Assembly (NCBI RefSeq): GCF_036884655.1
Contig: NC_088359.1
Location: 14,055,501 to 14,119,500 of the forward strand
DNA length: 64,000 nt
Origin: Musa acuminata AAA Group
Lineage: Eukaryota > Streptophyta > Magnoliopsida > Zingiberales > Musaceae
Direction: 5' to 3'
This document shows positions 1-10,949 of this stretch, one piece after another (the stretch's first letter is position 1; every line of letters begins with the position of its first letter). Below the pieces are notes generated by a model. It had not been told where the DNA came from. It saw only the letters and a list, made by a program, of their open reading frames with translations, and did not search any database. Both the position numbers and the translations under genes were made by a program.

Positions 1-1466
1 TATTGCGCTGGAGGAGATCACGTTAGGATATTGGACAACAGAAGGCTTCGGACGTCGGGCATCGGGCCAAGGAGAGCGGAATTGCTCCAAGGATATCGGG
101 GTTGCGGAGGTCAACCGTCGATTGGGCAACAAGCCGCAAGAGAGGACGATGCACTGAATCGGACGAAGCGCCAACCAATGACGTGCCAGGCAACAGAATG
201 TCAATTCGTGTTGTAATAATTGTCTAGATCGGAGTAGAGTTTTGGCTTGTGTGTGCAGGATTAACTACGATAACGATGAAGACATAAAGCGAAACAAAGT
301 GCCGGAGTCAAGCGCGAAGGATTCGTTGGGAGTTCGAGAGTTCAACGGAAGTCCGAAGGTATGTAGGGAATGCTGTCGGAACTAGCTGAGAATGAGTAAG
401 GAGCTTGACGAAGGGTTTTTCGGAACCTCATCGGAAGGTTCGTGGGAAGTTCGCGGAGCTTGCCGAGAAAGATCGGAGCTTGCCAAAGAAGCTCGTTGGA
501 ACTCGCCAAGATCAAATCGTGAAGTCTATGAGCTTGTCGGGAGTCCGCAGAATGGTTTTCGAGAGTTTATCGGAAGACCGCCGAAAGTTCGCCGAAAGCT
601 CGCCGAAAGAAGTCTTGACTTGCAGACTTTGTAATAGCTTAGAAAATATCTTTAAATTCGTAGTTAGTACATTAATTAGGGTTAGGATTAGGTGTTAATC
701 CTATAACCCAAGTAGAGGCCAATTGAGCCCGAGTTCTGACTGGTTTGGGCCAAGTTTGGTGCCCAACCAGTGAGCTGAAATAGTGTAGGCGGTGGCAACG
801 CCAGATTAGGTGGTGGCACCGCCTAGAACCCGAGAACTGAGCGGTGGCACCACTGGACTGAACGGTGGTACCGCCCAGAACCCGAGATGTCCTGCAGTGG
901 CACCGCCGGACTGGGCGGTGGCACCGCCAGTACATTGTCAATGTTAGACACTAACAGGCGGTGGCACTGCTAGCCTCAGAAACCCAAGAGAATTCAAAAT
1001 TTGGAGCCCAAATTTGAATCCTCTTGAGGCCTATAAATACCCCTCAATTCTCAGTTGAGATTACAACTTTTTGAAAAGCAATAGATTGAGAAAAATGTCT
1101 TAGAAAAGTCTTAGCAAGTCTTATTTTCAATTTGTTAGAGTGTTCACCTCATTCTTTCTTACTGAAAATTTGTAAGAGTGTGAACCGCTTGTAAAAGGTT
1201 GTAAGAGGGGTATTTGCCCTTCCCCTTCAAGAGATTTGCTAGTGGAAGGTGGGAGCCTCATCGAAGAGGGCCTCGCAAGTGGATGTAGGTCATTTGATCG
1301 AACCACTTTAAAATTGGCGTGATCTCTGGTTTCATTTTCTTATTGCTATTTACATTACTGCAAACCTTCTTACGTGCTTTATTTCCTCATTACCTTTGCT
1401 GCACACCTTTACAAACACGCGTTCAAGTCAAGCTTTTCAAGTTCGATTTTTATCGTATGAAAGATT
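1..1466 (+). mobile_element. Element Z 5' LTR, first part (left end outside window)
   Basis: This is LTR sequence of a Sirevirus-like copia element in plus orientation. It aligns with the 3' LTR of the same element at 24686-26302; the window opens about 120 bases into the LTR. It holds a TCGCCGGAAG-rich stretch (300-640), a cluster of near-palindromic GGCGGTGGCACCGCC words (780-965), a TATA box (1032-1039) and the conserved leader with GGTCA/TGACC-like arms (about 1288-1304). The LTR is broken at 1466 by element A and resumes at 21374. Short ORFs within it recur in every LTR copy and are not genes. The pairing with 21374-21443 rests on sequence continuity and a near-perfect target duplication. 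Confidence 0.88.
1032..1039 (+). promoter_or_regulatory. TATA box of Z 5' LTR
   Basis: TATAAATA in the context GGCCTATAAATACCCC, found at the same place in every LTR of this group. It would direct transcription starting roughly 30 bases downstream, setting the U3/R border. Confidence 0.75.
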
Positions 1467-3140
1467 TGTTGAATCTCGGATTTTGATGATGAAGTCAATT
1501 GTCATTTGTTATCTAATCTATATATTGAGATAAGTGTACAGGATTAACTACGATGAAAGTAAGATATGCAGCAGGAGTTGCGCTGGAGTCAAGAAAATGA
1601 TCACGTTGGGAGTTCGAGAGTTCGACGGAAGTTCGGACAGTCGTCGGAGGTTCTGCGGGAACAAATCCGAGAAGTCCATGAGCTTGCCAAAGAAGCTCGT
1701 TGGAACTCGCCAAGTGTATCGTCGCAAGTCTAGGAGTTTGCCGGAAGTCCGCAGGAGCATCACCGAGGGTTCATCGGATGATCGACAGAAGTTCGTCGGA
1801 AGCTCGCTGGAAGAAGCGATTGACGCACCGGAGCAAGTTGCAGTAAATGTCTTAGGAAATATCATAGTTAGCACAATGATTAAGTTGGAAATGGGAGGTG
1901 ATCCCATTAACTTAATCTTGGGGCAATTGGGCCCCTAAAAAACCCAAATTGGGCCGAATGGATCAACCCATTCGGACCCTGATTTCTGCCAGGCGGTTCA
2001 ACCGCCTCAGTCAGGCGATGGCACCGCTTGAGCTCAATCTTCGAGCTATGGCAAGAGGTGCAACCGCCCCTGACAAGAGGTGGCACCGCCTGGGCTCGGT
2101 CTCCGAGCTCTAGCTGAGCGGTGCAACCGCCTCAGTTAGGCGGTGGCACTGCTTGAGCTCAGTCTTCGAGCTCTGGCAGGAGGTGCAACCGCACCTGACA
2201 GGAGGTGGCACCGCCCAGAGGCTCAGTCATCGAGCTCTGCCAGGCGGTGCAACCGCCAGATCCTGGAATTCCGGGAATTGACAGTTTTGAGCTCCAAATT
2301 CAAACTGGTTTGGGGCCTATAAATACCCCACCCTTTCAGCACTGAAAGGGCACCTAGAAACCACCGAAATTCTGATTTTACTTTGTGATTTTTAGAGCTC
2401 AAAAGTGTTGTATGATTTGAAAGTTCTTCTTCCTCTTTTCTTCCAAGTTCTAATTTGTTAAGAGAGGAAAGGAAATTCTGTAAGGGTTGTCTCCTAAGCC
2501 TGTCAAAAGGAGTGAAACTGTAAAAGGGTGGTTGGCCTTCGCCTATTTAAGGAAGGCCTCTAGTTGACCTCGGTGACCTCGTCGGTGGAGGAAGCCAAAA
2601 GTGGAGTAGGTCAAGATTGACCGAACCACTCTAAATCTCGGTTTGCATTTACTTTGAGCATCTTATCTTTACTGCAAACCTCCTCAAAAGCTTACTGCTT
2701 TCTACGCATATACGATTGGGTTTCAACTTTGCACTTTCTGAATCGGCGTTTAGACGTAAATCAGTTTTATCGTACGATCATCATATTTTAGTTTGCGTTT
2801 ACGTTTTGATTTCTATCATAACTGCAAACTGCCATTATATCCTTGCTTTAACTGCATCTCGCTTAATCAAGTGATTTACGAATCAGCATTTAGACGTAAA
2901 TCAATTTTTTTATACGAATATCATATTTCAGTTTGCGCCTACTATCTGATTTGAACCATAACTGCAAACTACATTTATATCTTTGCTGCAACTCGCTTAA
3001 TCAAAAATTAAAGTGATTTACGAATCGGCTTTCTTACTGAAATCACTTTTATCGAACGAACGCAGTTTTTTTTTAATCGTAGAAGGTTTTCCGTTGCACT
3101 AATTCACCCCCTCCCCCTCTTAGTGCTCTTGATCCTAACA
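1467..3140 (+). repeat. Element A 5' LTR
   Basis: Starts TGTTGAATCTCGG and ends GATCCTAACA. It contains repeated CCGCC/GGCGG palindromic words at 1990-2255, the TATA box TATAAATA at 2318-2325, a GGTCAAGATTGACC inverted repeat near 2611, and the terminal GCACTAA...TTAGTGC hairpin with a C-rich loop near 3097-3126. A second, near-identical copy is at 15132-21368 (split by K). Confidence 0.92.
2318..2325 (+). promoter_or_regulatory. TATA box of A 5' LTR
   Basis: TATAAATA inside GGGGCCTATAAATACCCC, at the conserved LTR position. Confidence 0.78.
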
Positions 3141-3142
3141 AT

Positions 3143-3154
3143 TGGTATCAGAGC
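3143..3154 (+). other. Primer binding site of A (initiator tRNA-Met)
   Basis: TGGTATCAGAGC, two bases after the LTR end. It is complementary to the 3' end of plant initiator tRNA-Met, the usual copia primer. Confidence 0.93.
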
Positions 3155-3190
3155 GGGGTTAACTCTCAAACAGATTAAAACCAAAGAGAG

Positions 3191-4772
3191 ATGGCATATG
3201 CCGGAAACCAAGAGGGCCATTCTATTACACGTCAACCCATGTTCAATGGGACAAACTACACCTATTGGAAGACCCGAATGAGGATCTTTCTTATTTCTAT
3301 GGATTTTGAACTTTGGAATCTTGTCGAAAATGGATTTTCGAAGTCTTCTCTTCCAATGATCGATTGGAATGAATTGGAGAAGAAGGCTTTCGCTCTTAAT
3401 ACAAAGGCTATGAATGCCTTATTTTGTGCACTTGATAAAAACGAGTTCAACCGTGTTTCTGTTTGTAAAACCGCATTTGATATTTGGCACACACTCGAAG
3501 TGACTAACGAAGGCACAAGTAGAGTGAAAGAGTCAAAAATCAATCTTTTGTTACATTCTTTCAAACTTTTCCGGATGAAACTGAGTGAGACTATTGGCGA
3601 CATGTTTACCCGTTTCACGGATGTCGTCAACGGTCTAAAAGGACTCGGAAAAAGTTTTTCGGATTTTGAGCTCATAAATAAGATTCTAAGATCCCTTCCT
3701 AAAAGTCGAGATCCTAAAGTTACTGCTATTCAAGAGGCAAAATATCTAAACAACTTCCCTCTTGAAGAACTAATCAGGTCATTAATGACCTACGAGATGA
3801 CTTGCCAAGCTCATGAAGAGCAAGAAGACATCCTTCCAAAGAACAGGAAGGATATGGCACTTAGAACTTCAGAAGACCACTTGAGAGAAAACTCAAGTGA
3901 TGAGGACTGTGATGATGACTTGGCACTTGTAACAAGAAAATTTAAAAAATTCATTAAAAGAAACAAGTTTAAGAATGACAAAAAATAAACTTGAACCCAA
4001 GAAGGACCAAGTTATTTGCTACGAATGCAAAAAGCCGGGACACTACAAAAGTGATTGTCCCTAAGTCAAAAAGAGAACATCAAAGAAGAAGGCGCTCAAA
4101 GCAACGTGGGATAACTCGAGCGCGTCCGAAGACGAGGAGTCCAACACCGAGCAAGTTGCTCATTACGCCTTAATGGCCATCGGAGAGGAGGTAACGAATT
4201 TAATAGATGCAGATTTATCATTTGATAAATTATTAAATGCCTTCCATGACTTATTTGATGAATGCAAGATTATTAGTAGAAAATATAAATTGCTAAAAAA
4301 GGAGCATGATAGTCTTACTTGCAATTTCGATAAGTTAAAAACTGAATATCATGATAGTTTAGGTTCATGCATAAAATGCCATGATCTAGAAACTCTCCAA
4401 AAGGAAATTTTGCTACTTAAGGAAACCTTGAAGAAATTCGAGGTTGGTAGCAAGTCCTTGAACATGATCCCTGCAAACAATGGTCACGTTCCCAAAAGAA
4501 GTCGAATCGGATTTGTGAGAAGTCCTCACCAAAATCCAACCACCTTCATGAAAGGCCCTATCTTACATGTTCGACACCAAAGCAAATGCAACTTTTGTTG
4601 TAAACTTGGACACAAAACGCATTATTGTCCATTCAAGAAAATTAGTCCGAACAAATTAATTTGGGTTCCTAAAGGAACCATGATAAATTCTATGCAAAAT
4701 GATAAACAATGTAGATCTATTTTTGAGGCACCCAAAAGCAAATGGGTACCTAAAGATCATCCTTTCTTGTAG
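3191..4772 (+). pseudogene. gag: Element A gag (capsid/nucleocapsid), frameshifted
   Basis: Gag packages retrotransposon RNA into virus-like particles. The ATG at 3191 lies 36 bases after the primer site. The first 265 codons form a copia UBN2-type Gag (NYTYWKTRMRIFL near residue 22, then a conserved helical core with a TRFTDVVNGL motif). A frameshift at about 3980 breaks the frame; the same position is open in the inverted copy at 58116-58970. Beyond it come a first zinc knuckle (CYECKKPGHYKSDC, about 4016-4060), a coiled-coil stretch (4200-4460) and a second CCHC knuckle (CNFCCKLGHKTHYC, about 4588-4630). The reading frame ends at a UAG (4770-4772) that is in frame with pol. GAG|GTAACG at 4188-4196 resembles a splice donor. 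Confidence 0.88.
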
Positions 4773-6290
4773 AAACCTATACCATCGCAAGCTAGGAGTA
4801 AGAGATGGTACCTTGATAGTGGATGCTCAAGGCATATGACCGGAGATCCATCTCAATTCTCTAAGCTCACTAGCATAGACGAAGGCTATGTCACCTTCGG
4901 AGACAACAACAAGGGTAAAATCATTAGCAAAGGAACCATAGGTAAGAAATCCAACTTCTTTATCGAAGATGTTTTGTTAGTAGATGGTTTAAAACATAAC
5001 CTCTTGAGCATTAGTCAATTATGTGATAAAGGATATATTGTCATATTCGAATCTAATGCTTGCATCATTGAAAAACCACACAAAAACACATCTATGATTG
5101 TATTAAAATAAAATAACATATACACTATTGACATCAATGATTTGTGTAATGAAATGTGTTTTTCGGTTTTGAATGAGGATACTTGGCTATGGCATAGAAG
5201 ATTAGGTCATGCTAGCATGAAACTAATCACTCAAATATCATCTAAAGAACTTGTAAGAGGAATTCCTCATATCAAGTTCATCAAAGATAATGTATGTGAT
5301 GCTTGCCAATTAGGTAAACAAATTAAGGGTAGTTTCAAATCTAAGAATCAAATAAGCACCTCTAGGCCCTTACAATTGATCCATATGGACTTGTTCGGAC
5401 CAATCTCTACATCAAGCCTAGGAGGTAGCAAATACACCTTCGTCATTGTGGATGACTATAGTAGATACACATGGACTTACTTCTTAAAACAGAAAAATGA
5501 ATGCTTTAGATATTTTACCAAGTTTTGTAAACTTGTTCAAAATGAGAAGGGTTCTATGATTTCGTCAATTAGAAGTGATCACGGTGGTGAATTTCAAAAC
5601 TATGATTTCCAATAATTTTGTGAACTCAATGGATGCAACCATAATTTCTCTACTCCTAGAAATCCTCAACAAAATGGAGTAGTAGAAAGAAAAAATCAAA
5701 ATTTATAATAAATGGCAAGAACCATGTTGAATGAACATAGCCTACCCAAATATTTTTGGGCCGAAGCCGTAAACACTACATGCTATATTTTGAATAGAGT
5801 TCTAGTAAGACCCTTACTCACCAAAACTCTCTATGAGTTATGGAATAAGAAAAAACCCAATGTTTCATATTTTAAAGTCTTTGGGTGTAAGTGTTTTATC
5901 TTGAATGAAAAAGATAATTTAGGAAAATTTGATGCTAAATCCGATGAAGGAATCTTTCTTGGGTGTAAGTGTTTTCGTATCTTCAATAAAAGAACTTTAA
6001 TTGTTGATGAATCCATTCATGTTGTTTTCAATGAGATTTCCGAAATCAGGAAAAACAATTTTGATGAAGATGTTAATTTTGATTCCTTGAATTTAAATGA
6101 AACCCCGTCTCCAACTAGCAACTTGGATGCATCCACTTCCGAAACATCCTTACCCAAGGATTGGAAGTATGTAGATGCTCATCCTAAGGAGCTAATCTTA
6201 GGAGACACATCAAAGGGGGTTCAAACACGTTCTTCTCTTAAAAATTTTTGTTCCAACGCCGCTTTTCTCTCCCAAATTGAACCCAAATGT
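4773..6290 (+). pseudogene. pol: Element A pol, protease and integrase part
   Basis: Directly continues the gag frame after the amber codon. The aspartic protease active site reads WYLDSGCSRHMTGD at about 4807-4848. The pre-integrase zinc region follows (WHRRLGHA and CDACQLGK), then the integrase core with MDLFGP, VDDYSRYTW and SDHGGEFQ, and the later NGVVERKN glutamate. In-frame stops lie at 5109, 5613 and in the pair at about 5706-5711; the inverted copy I has sense codons (CAA) at some of these sites. Near 5960 the words GGGTGTAAGTGTTTT appear a second time in place of the usual sequence, which looks like a local template switch. Integrase inserts the cDNA into the genome; this copy cannot encode an intact one. 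Confidence 0.87.
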
Positions 6291-7095
6291 GTTGACGAAG
6301 CCATGAAAGATGATTCATGGATTATCGCAATGCAAGATGAATTAAATCAATTTGAGAGAAATGAGGTGTGGAAGCTTGTTCCTAGGCCAAATGACCATTT
6401 AGTTATTGGTACTAAATGGGTTTTTAGAAACAAGTAAGATGAATATGGTATCGTGGTTAGAAACAAGGCTAGATTAGTGGCCAAAGGTTTCAACCAAGAA
6501 GAAGGTATCGATTACGAAGAAACCTTCGCTCCTGTGGCTCGATTAGAAGCCATAAGGATGCTCCTTGCCTACGCTAGTAGTAATAATTTTAAGTTGTTTC
6601 AAATGGATGTTAAAAGCGCTTTTCTTAATGGCTTTATTTCCGAAGAAGTCTATGTTCAACAACCTCCTGGATTTGAAAATAATAGCCTCCCTATTCGTGT
6701 GTTTGGATTAACTAAAGCTCTCTATGGTTTAAAACAAGCTCCGAGGGCTTGGTATGAGAGACTTAGTTCCTTTCTTATTGAAAATAATTTCACAAAAGGC
6801 AAGGTTGATACTACATTGTTCATCAAGAATTTTGAAAATAATTTTCTCATTGTTCCGATTTATGTTGATGATATTATCTTTGGTTCTACGAATGAATCTC
6901 TTTGTGAATCTTTTGCTAAAACTATGAGTCTTGAATTCGAAATGAGTTTAATGGGAGAGTTAACATTCTTCTTAGGCTTACAAATCAAATAACTAAGCAA
7001 TGGCATCTTTATTAGTCAAACCAAATATGCTATGAATTTGCTAAAAAAGTTTAATATGAATAGCTCAAAAGCTATTAACACTCCTATGAGCACCT
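6291..7095 (+). pseudogene. pol: Element A pol, reverse transcriptase part (split by B)
   Basis: Copia reverse transcriptase (RVT_2) with [51 protein letters not shown] and the catalytic YVDDIIFGS at about 6862. Nonsense codons at about 6435 and 6990 (CAA to TAA by comparison with related copies) break the frame. The coding sequence stops at 7095, where element B is inserted; its continuation starts at 13478. If B and one target duplication are left out, the reading frame is continuous across the junction. Confidence 0.9.
7091..7095. other. Target site duplication CACCT, left of B
   Basis: CACCT directly before TGTTAGGATC; the identical pentamer follows B at 13473-13477. Confidence 0.93.
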
Positions 7096-8645
7096 TGTTA
7101 GGATCGGAGCGGCACTAAGAGGGGGGGGTGAATTAGTGCAGCGGATTAAAACTTCGATTTTGATAAATCTTTCGTATGATGAAAAGCAATATCAATGGAA
7201 ACCGATTTTAAAAGCTTGATAACTTAGAAACGTATGGAAGCGTAGTAACTAAGTAGAGAAGTTTGTAGTATGTAAATGGCAAGAGTAGGTTGCAAACCAG
7301 ATAACGCAGCAGTTTTTAAAGTGGTTCGGTCAAAATGACCTACATCCACTTGCGAAGCCTTCTTCGAAGAGGCTTCCAACTTCCACTAGCAAATTTCTTG
7401 TAGGGGAAGGACTAATACCCCTCTTACAACCTTTACAAGTGGTTCACACTCTTACAATTCTTTTCAACAAGATGGGAGGAGGTGAACACTTAAGCAATAT
7501 GAAAAACAAGGCTTGCAAAGACTATTCTAAGGCTCTTAACTCAAACTATTGCTTTTCAAAATGTTGTGATCTCAGTTGAGATTTGAAGGGTATTTATAGG
7601 CCTCAAGAGGATTCAAATTTGGGCTCCAAAATTTGAATTCTCTTTGGTTCCCGATGCTGGCGGTGCCACAGCCCAGCCAAGCGGTGCCACAGCCCAGCCA
7701 AGCGGTGCCACCGCCCAGCCCAGGCGGTGCCACCGCCTATACTATTTCAGCTCACTGGTTGGGCTCCAAAATTGGCCCAAACCAGTCCAAACTAGAGCCC
7801 AATTGGCCCCTACATGGTTTATAGGATTAACACCTAATCCTAACCCTAAGTAATGTGCTAACTACGAATTTAAAGACATTTTCTAAGCTATTACAAAGTC
7901 CGTAAGTCAAGACTTCTTCCGGCAAGCTTTTGGCGAACTTCCGACGGTTTTCCGATAAACTCTCAGAAACCATTCTGCGGACTCCCGGCATGCTCCTAGA
8001 CTTCACGATTTGATCTTGACGAGTTCCAATGAGCTTCTTCAGCAAGCTCCGATCTTTCTCGGCGAGCTCCGCGAACTTCCAACGAACCTTCCGGCGAGCT
8101 TCCGAAAAACCCTTCGGCAAGCTCCCTACTCATTCTCGGCTAGTTCCAGCAGCATTCCCGACGAACCTTCGGACTTCCGTCGAACTCTCGAACTCACAAT
8201 GAATCCTTTGTGCTTGACTCCGACACTTTGTTTTGCTTTATGTCTTCGTCGTTATCGTAGTTAATCCTGCACACACAAGCTAAAACTCTACTCCGATCTA
8301 GACAATTATTACAACGCGAATTGATATTCTGTTGCCCGGCACGTCATTGGTTGGCGCTTCGTCCGATTCTTAGGTGCATCGTCCTCTCTTGCGGCTTGTT
8401 GCCCAATCGACGATTGACCTCCGCAACCCCGATATCCTTGGCGTAATTTCGCTCTCCTTGGCCCGATGCCCGACGTTCGAAGCCTTCTGCCGTCCAATAT
8501 CTTGATGTAATCTCCTCCGGCGCAACGTCAATTCCTCCTGCGTTAATTATCTAATCCTGATCGAGTAGACCTGCATCACTCAAAATGCAGTTTAAATTAT
8601 AAACACATATCAAGTGGTTTCATCATCAAAATACGAGATTCAATA
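7096..8645 (-). repeat. Element B LTR (3' LTR on the minus strand)
   Basis: Begins TGTTAGGATC and ends ATTCAATA (terminal CA mutated to TA on this strand). On the plus strand it shows the G-rich hairpin loop near 7120, the minus-strand TATA box as TATTTATA at 7591-7598, and GGCGGTGCCACCGCC palindromes at 7650-7740. Its partner is 11921-13472. Confidence 0.92.
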
Positions 8646-10949
8646 ATCTCCCCCTTTTTGATGATGACAACCACTTGATGATGGAGTTAACCTTAACTCC
8701 CGGAGTTTAAACAAACTCCCCCTATCAATATGTCATATTGATAGAACCTTGAATTCAAACTGAATTCAAGTCATTGCAATATTCATCATGAATACTTGCA
8801 ACACATCATCATGAACATATGCATAAACTTATGCATCACATGTCATGTCATCAACAAACTTCTCCCCCTTTGTCATTAACAAAAAGGAGAACTACCACAA
8901 TCAAGTGTTTGTTATATAGGTTCAACTCATTGCATGAAAAACATAATATTAAATTTTTATCATCATGCAATCTAGCAATTTTACAACATTTTAGAACTTG
9001 CAAGCTAGCAATTTAGAGATGTTCAAGAAAGCAACTCTTGCTTCTTGAAATATGCAAGTTTTATAAGCTAGCAAATTCAAATATATGCAAGTTGGCATAT
9101 TTGCTTTTCTTGAGATAGGCACGATAGCACATTTTTGTACTTTCTTGATGTTTCAAGCTAGCAATTCTCGGTGATGTTCAAGATAGCAATTTCTTCTCTT
9201 TTGAGAAGTGCAATTTTTGCTTTCTTCTTGAATTGTGCAAGCTAGCTATCTCCCCCTTAGTCATTGTCAAAAGGAAGGGAAGACCCTTTATGTCAATTTC
9301 TAAATCATGACAAAGGTGAGTAATCATTCTTATTTAAAAATTCCATAATTGAGATAAACCTTGAATTCAAATTAAGGCAATATTAATCATGATTCACATC
9401 ATATGTAATATATCACATAAAAAGCATAAGTATTGCATGCATCATTTTAGCAACGAATCGTAGCATTTCATCACATGACAAGATATCAGCAAGTAAAATT
9501 ACAATGCAAGTTCTTGATATCTTAATATGATGCAAACATGGCATATGGCAATCATAGCATTTCGATTATCAATTTACCATATATTTCGATGCAAGCTTCT
9601 TTTGATATCTTAACATAATTCAAATTCAAATATGGCACTTATAGCATTAATTCATATATTTATCATTCAAATATGGTACTCATAGTATCAATTCATATAT
9701 TTCTCCCCCTTTGTCAATGGCCAAAAGATTTTAATCATTATATAAGCCAACTTACAAAATCATGTCATGATATCAAGAAAATTCAAGAAGGACATGAGTC
9801 ATTCAATAAATCCTTTTAATAGAGCAAAAGAATTATACAACCAATATATCAATATCATAGATCAAGTCATGATTCGTGATTCATTATAAAGCAAATTAAT
9901 TTTCAATCATCTCATAAGGCTTTTAAAGAATTTTTGAAACATAGGAGAATGATTAATTTAAGCATGCAATGTTTCAATCAAATTCAAGTCATGAATACCA
10001 ATACTTTCATATTATGAGTTTCAATTCATGAATTTCAAAAGATATTATTTATGATTCCAATTTTGCAAGATCAAGATTATGATTTAAATAAAACTTATTC
10101 AAATCAAATCGGTAACTTGAAACTCATAATCAAGTCATCAAAATCAATTTCGAGTTTCACAAAATATCATGAAATCATTAATCTCGATCAGATGGGAAAA
10201 GTATTTTTTAAGTGATTCTTTTTCATCTAAGCATGCCTTAGTCTTTATATGCCAAATAAATAGAAGCATGACAGTTCAAGACGTAAAGGCAAAATCTTGT
10301 AAGACAACTCATTTATAAAATATTCATCATGTTTATTTTCATGAGATTCACAAGATTGGTAAAATAAATTCAATAATCTCAATAGGATAGAAAATTATTT
10401 CCATTTCATACAATTGATTTCATGTGAGGGTATTCAAGTCTTTTTGTGAAAACAAGTATCATCTTTTAAAATTGAAACATAAGTTTCGTCATGAAGCCGT
10501 TAAAACACATCATGATATCACGTCTATCATCAAAAGACTATCAAGAAATTCAAACATAGATGTACATGCACTATGTCATCTTAATATGTCATGAGAATGT
10601 CATCTTAATTCATCATAAAAACGATTAGACCAAAAGCATATTAATCTAAAATGAGAGGTTCAAATCAACATTTACTTCACAAACTCATGCATGACGTATA
10701 CATATGTATGAATTAATCCTAAACATTATCACATATCATATTATCATCCCTAATATTGCATCATTCAACATTTCAAAACATAACATGCATGAAACCTTTG
10801 CAATATACTTTTCATGATCAAATTTTTTAATTTTTCAAAGATGCTACAAAGAAAAACATGATATGATTTTTGAAAATAATTTTTTTATTTCCTATTCCTA
10901 CTATCTAAATTAAGCACTCATGAAGGGCTTTAAGTAATTTCAAAATAAT
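8646..10949 (-). repeat. Element B AT-rich non-coding spacer with several polypurine tracts
   Basis: There is no coding signal. On the minus strand it carries the polypurine tract next to the LTR (8647-8660) and four more tract-like copies near 8720, 8862, 9251 and 9704, mostly in the context GATGACAAAGGGGGAGA. At 8930-9250 it has repeated GCTAGC/TGCAAGCTAGC words with AAGCAAAAATTGC-type words between them. Related spacers are found in Z, G and J. Confidence 0.82.

Noticed and set aside
1600..1700. Heat-shock elements in the GTTCGAGAGTTCGACGGAAGTTC-like LTR stretch
   Set aside because: The GAA and TTC units do not keep the required 5-bp spacing in most copies.
1534..1938. Recurrent 80-134 codon ORFs in the LTRs (e.g. 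392-634, 1534-1938, 15262-15603, 55275-55613)
   Set aside because: They repeat because the LTR repeats. The frame is not kept between copies and no protein motif is visible.
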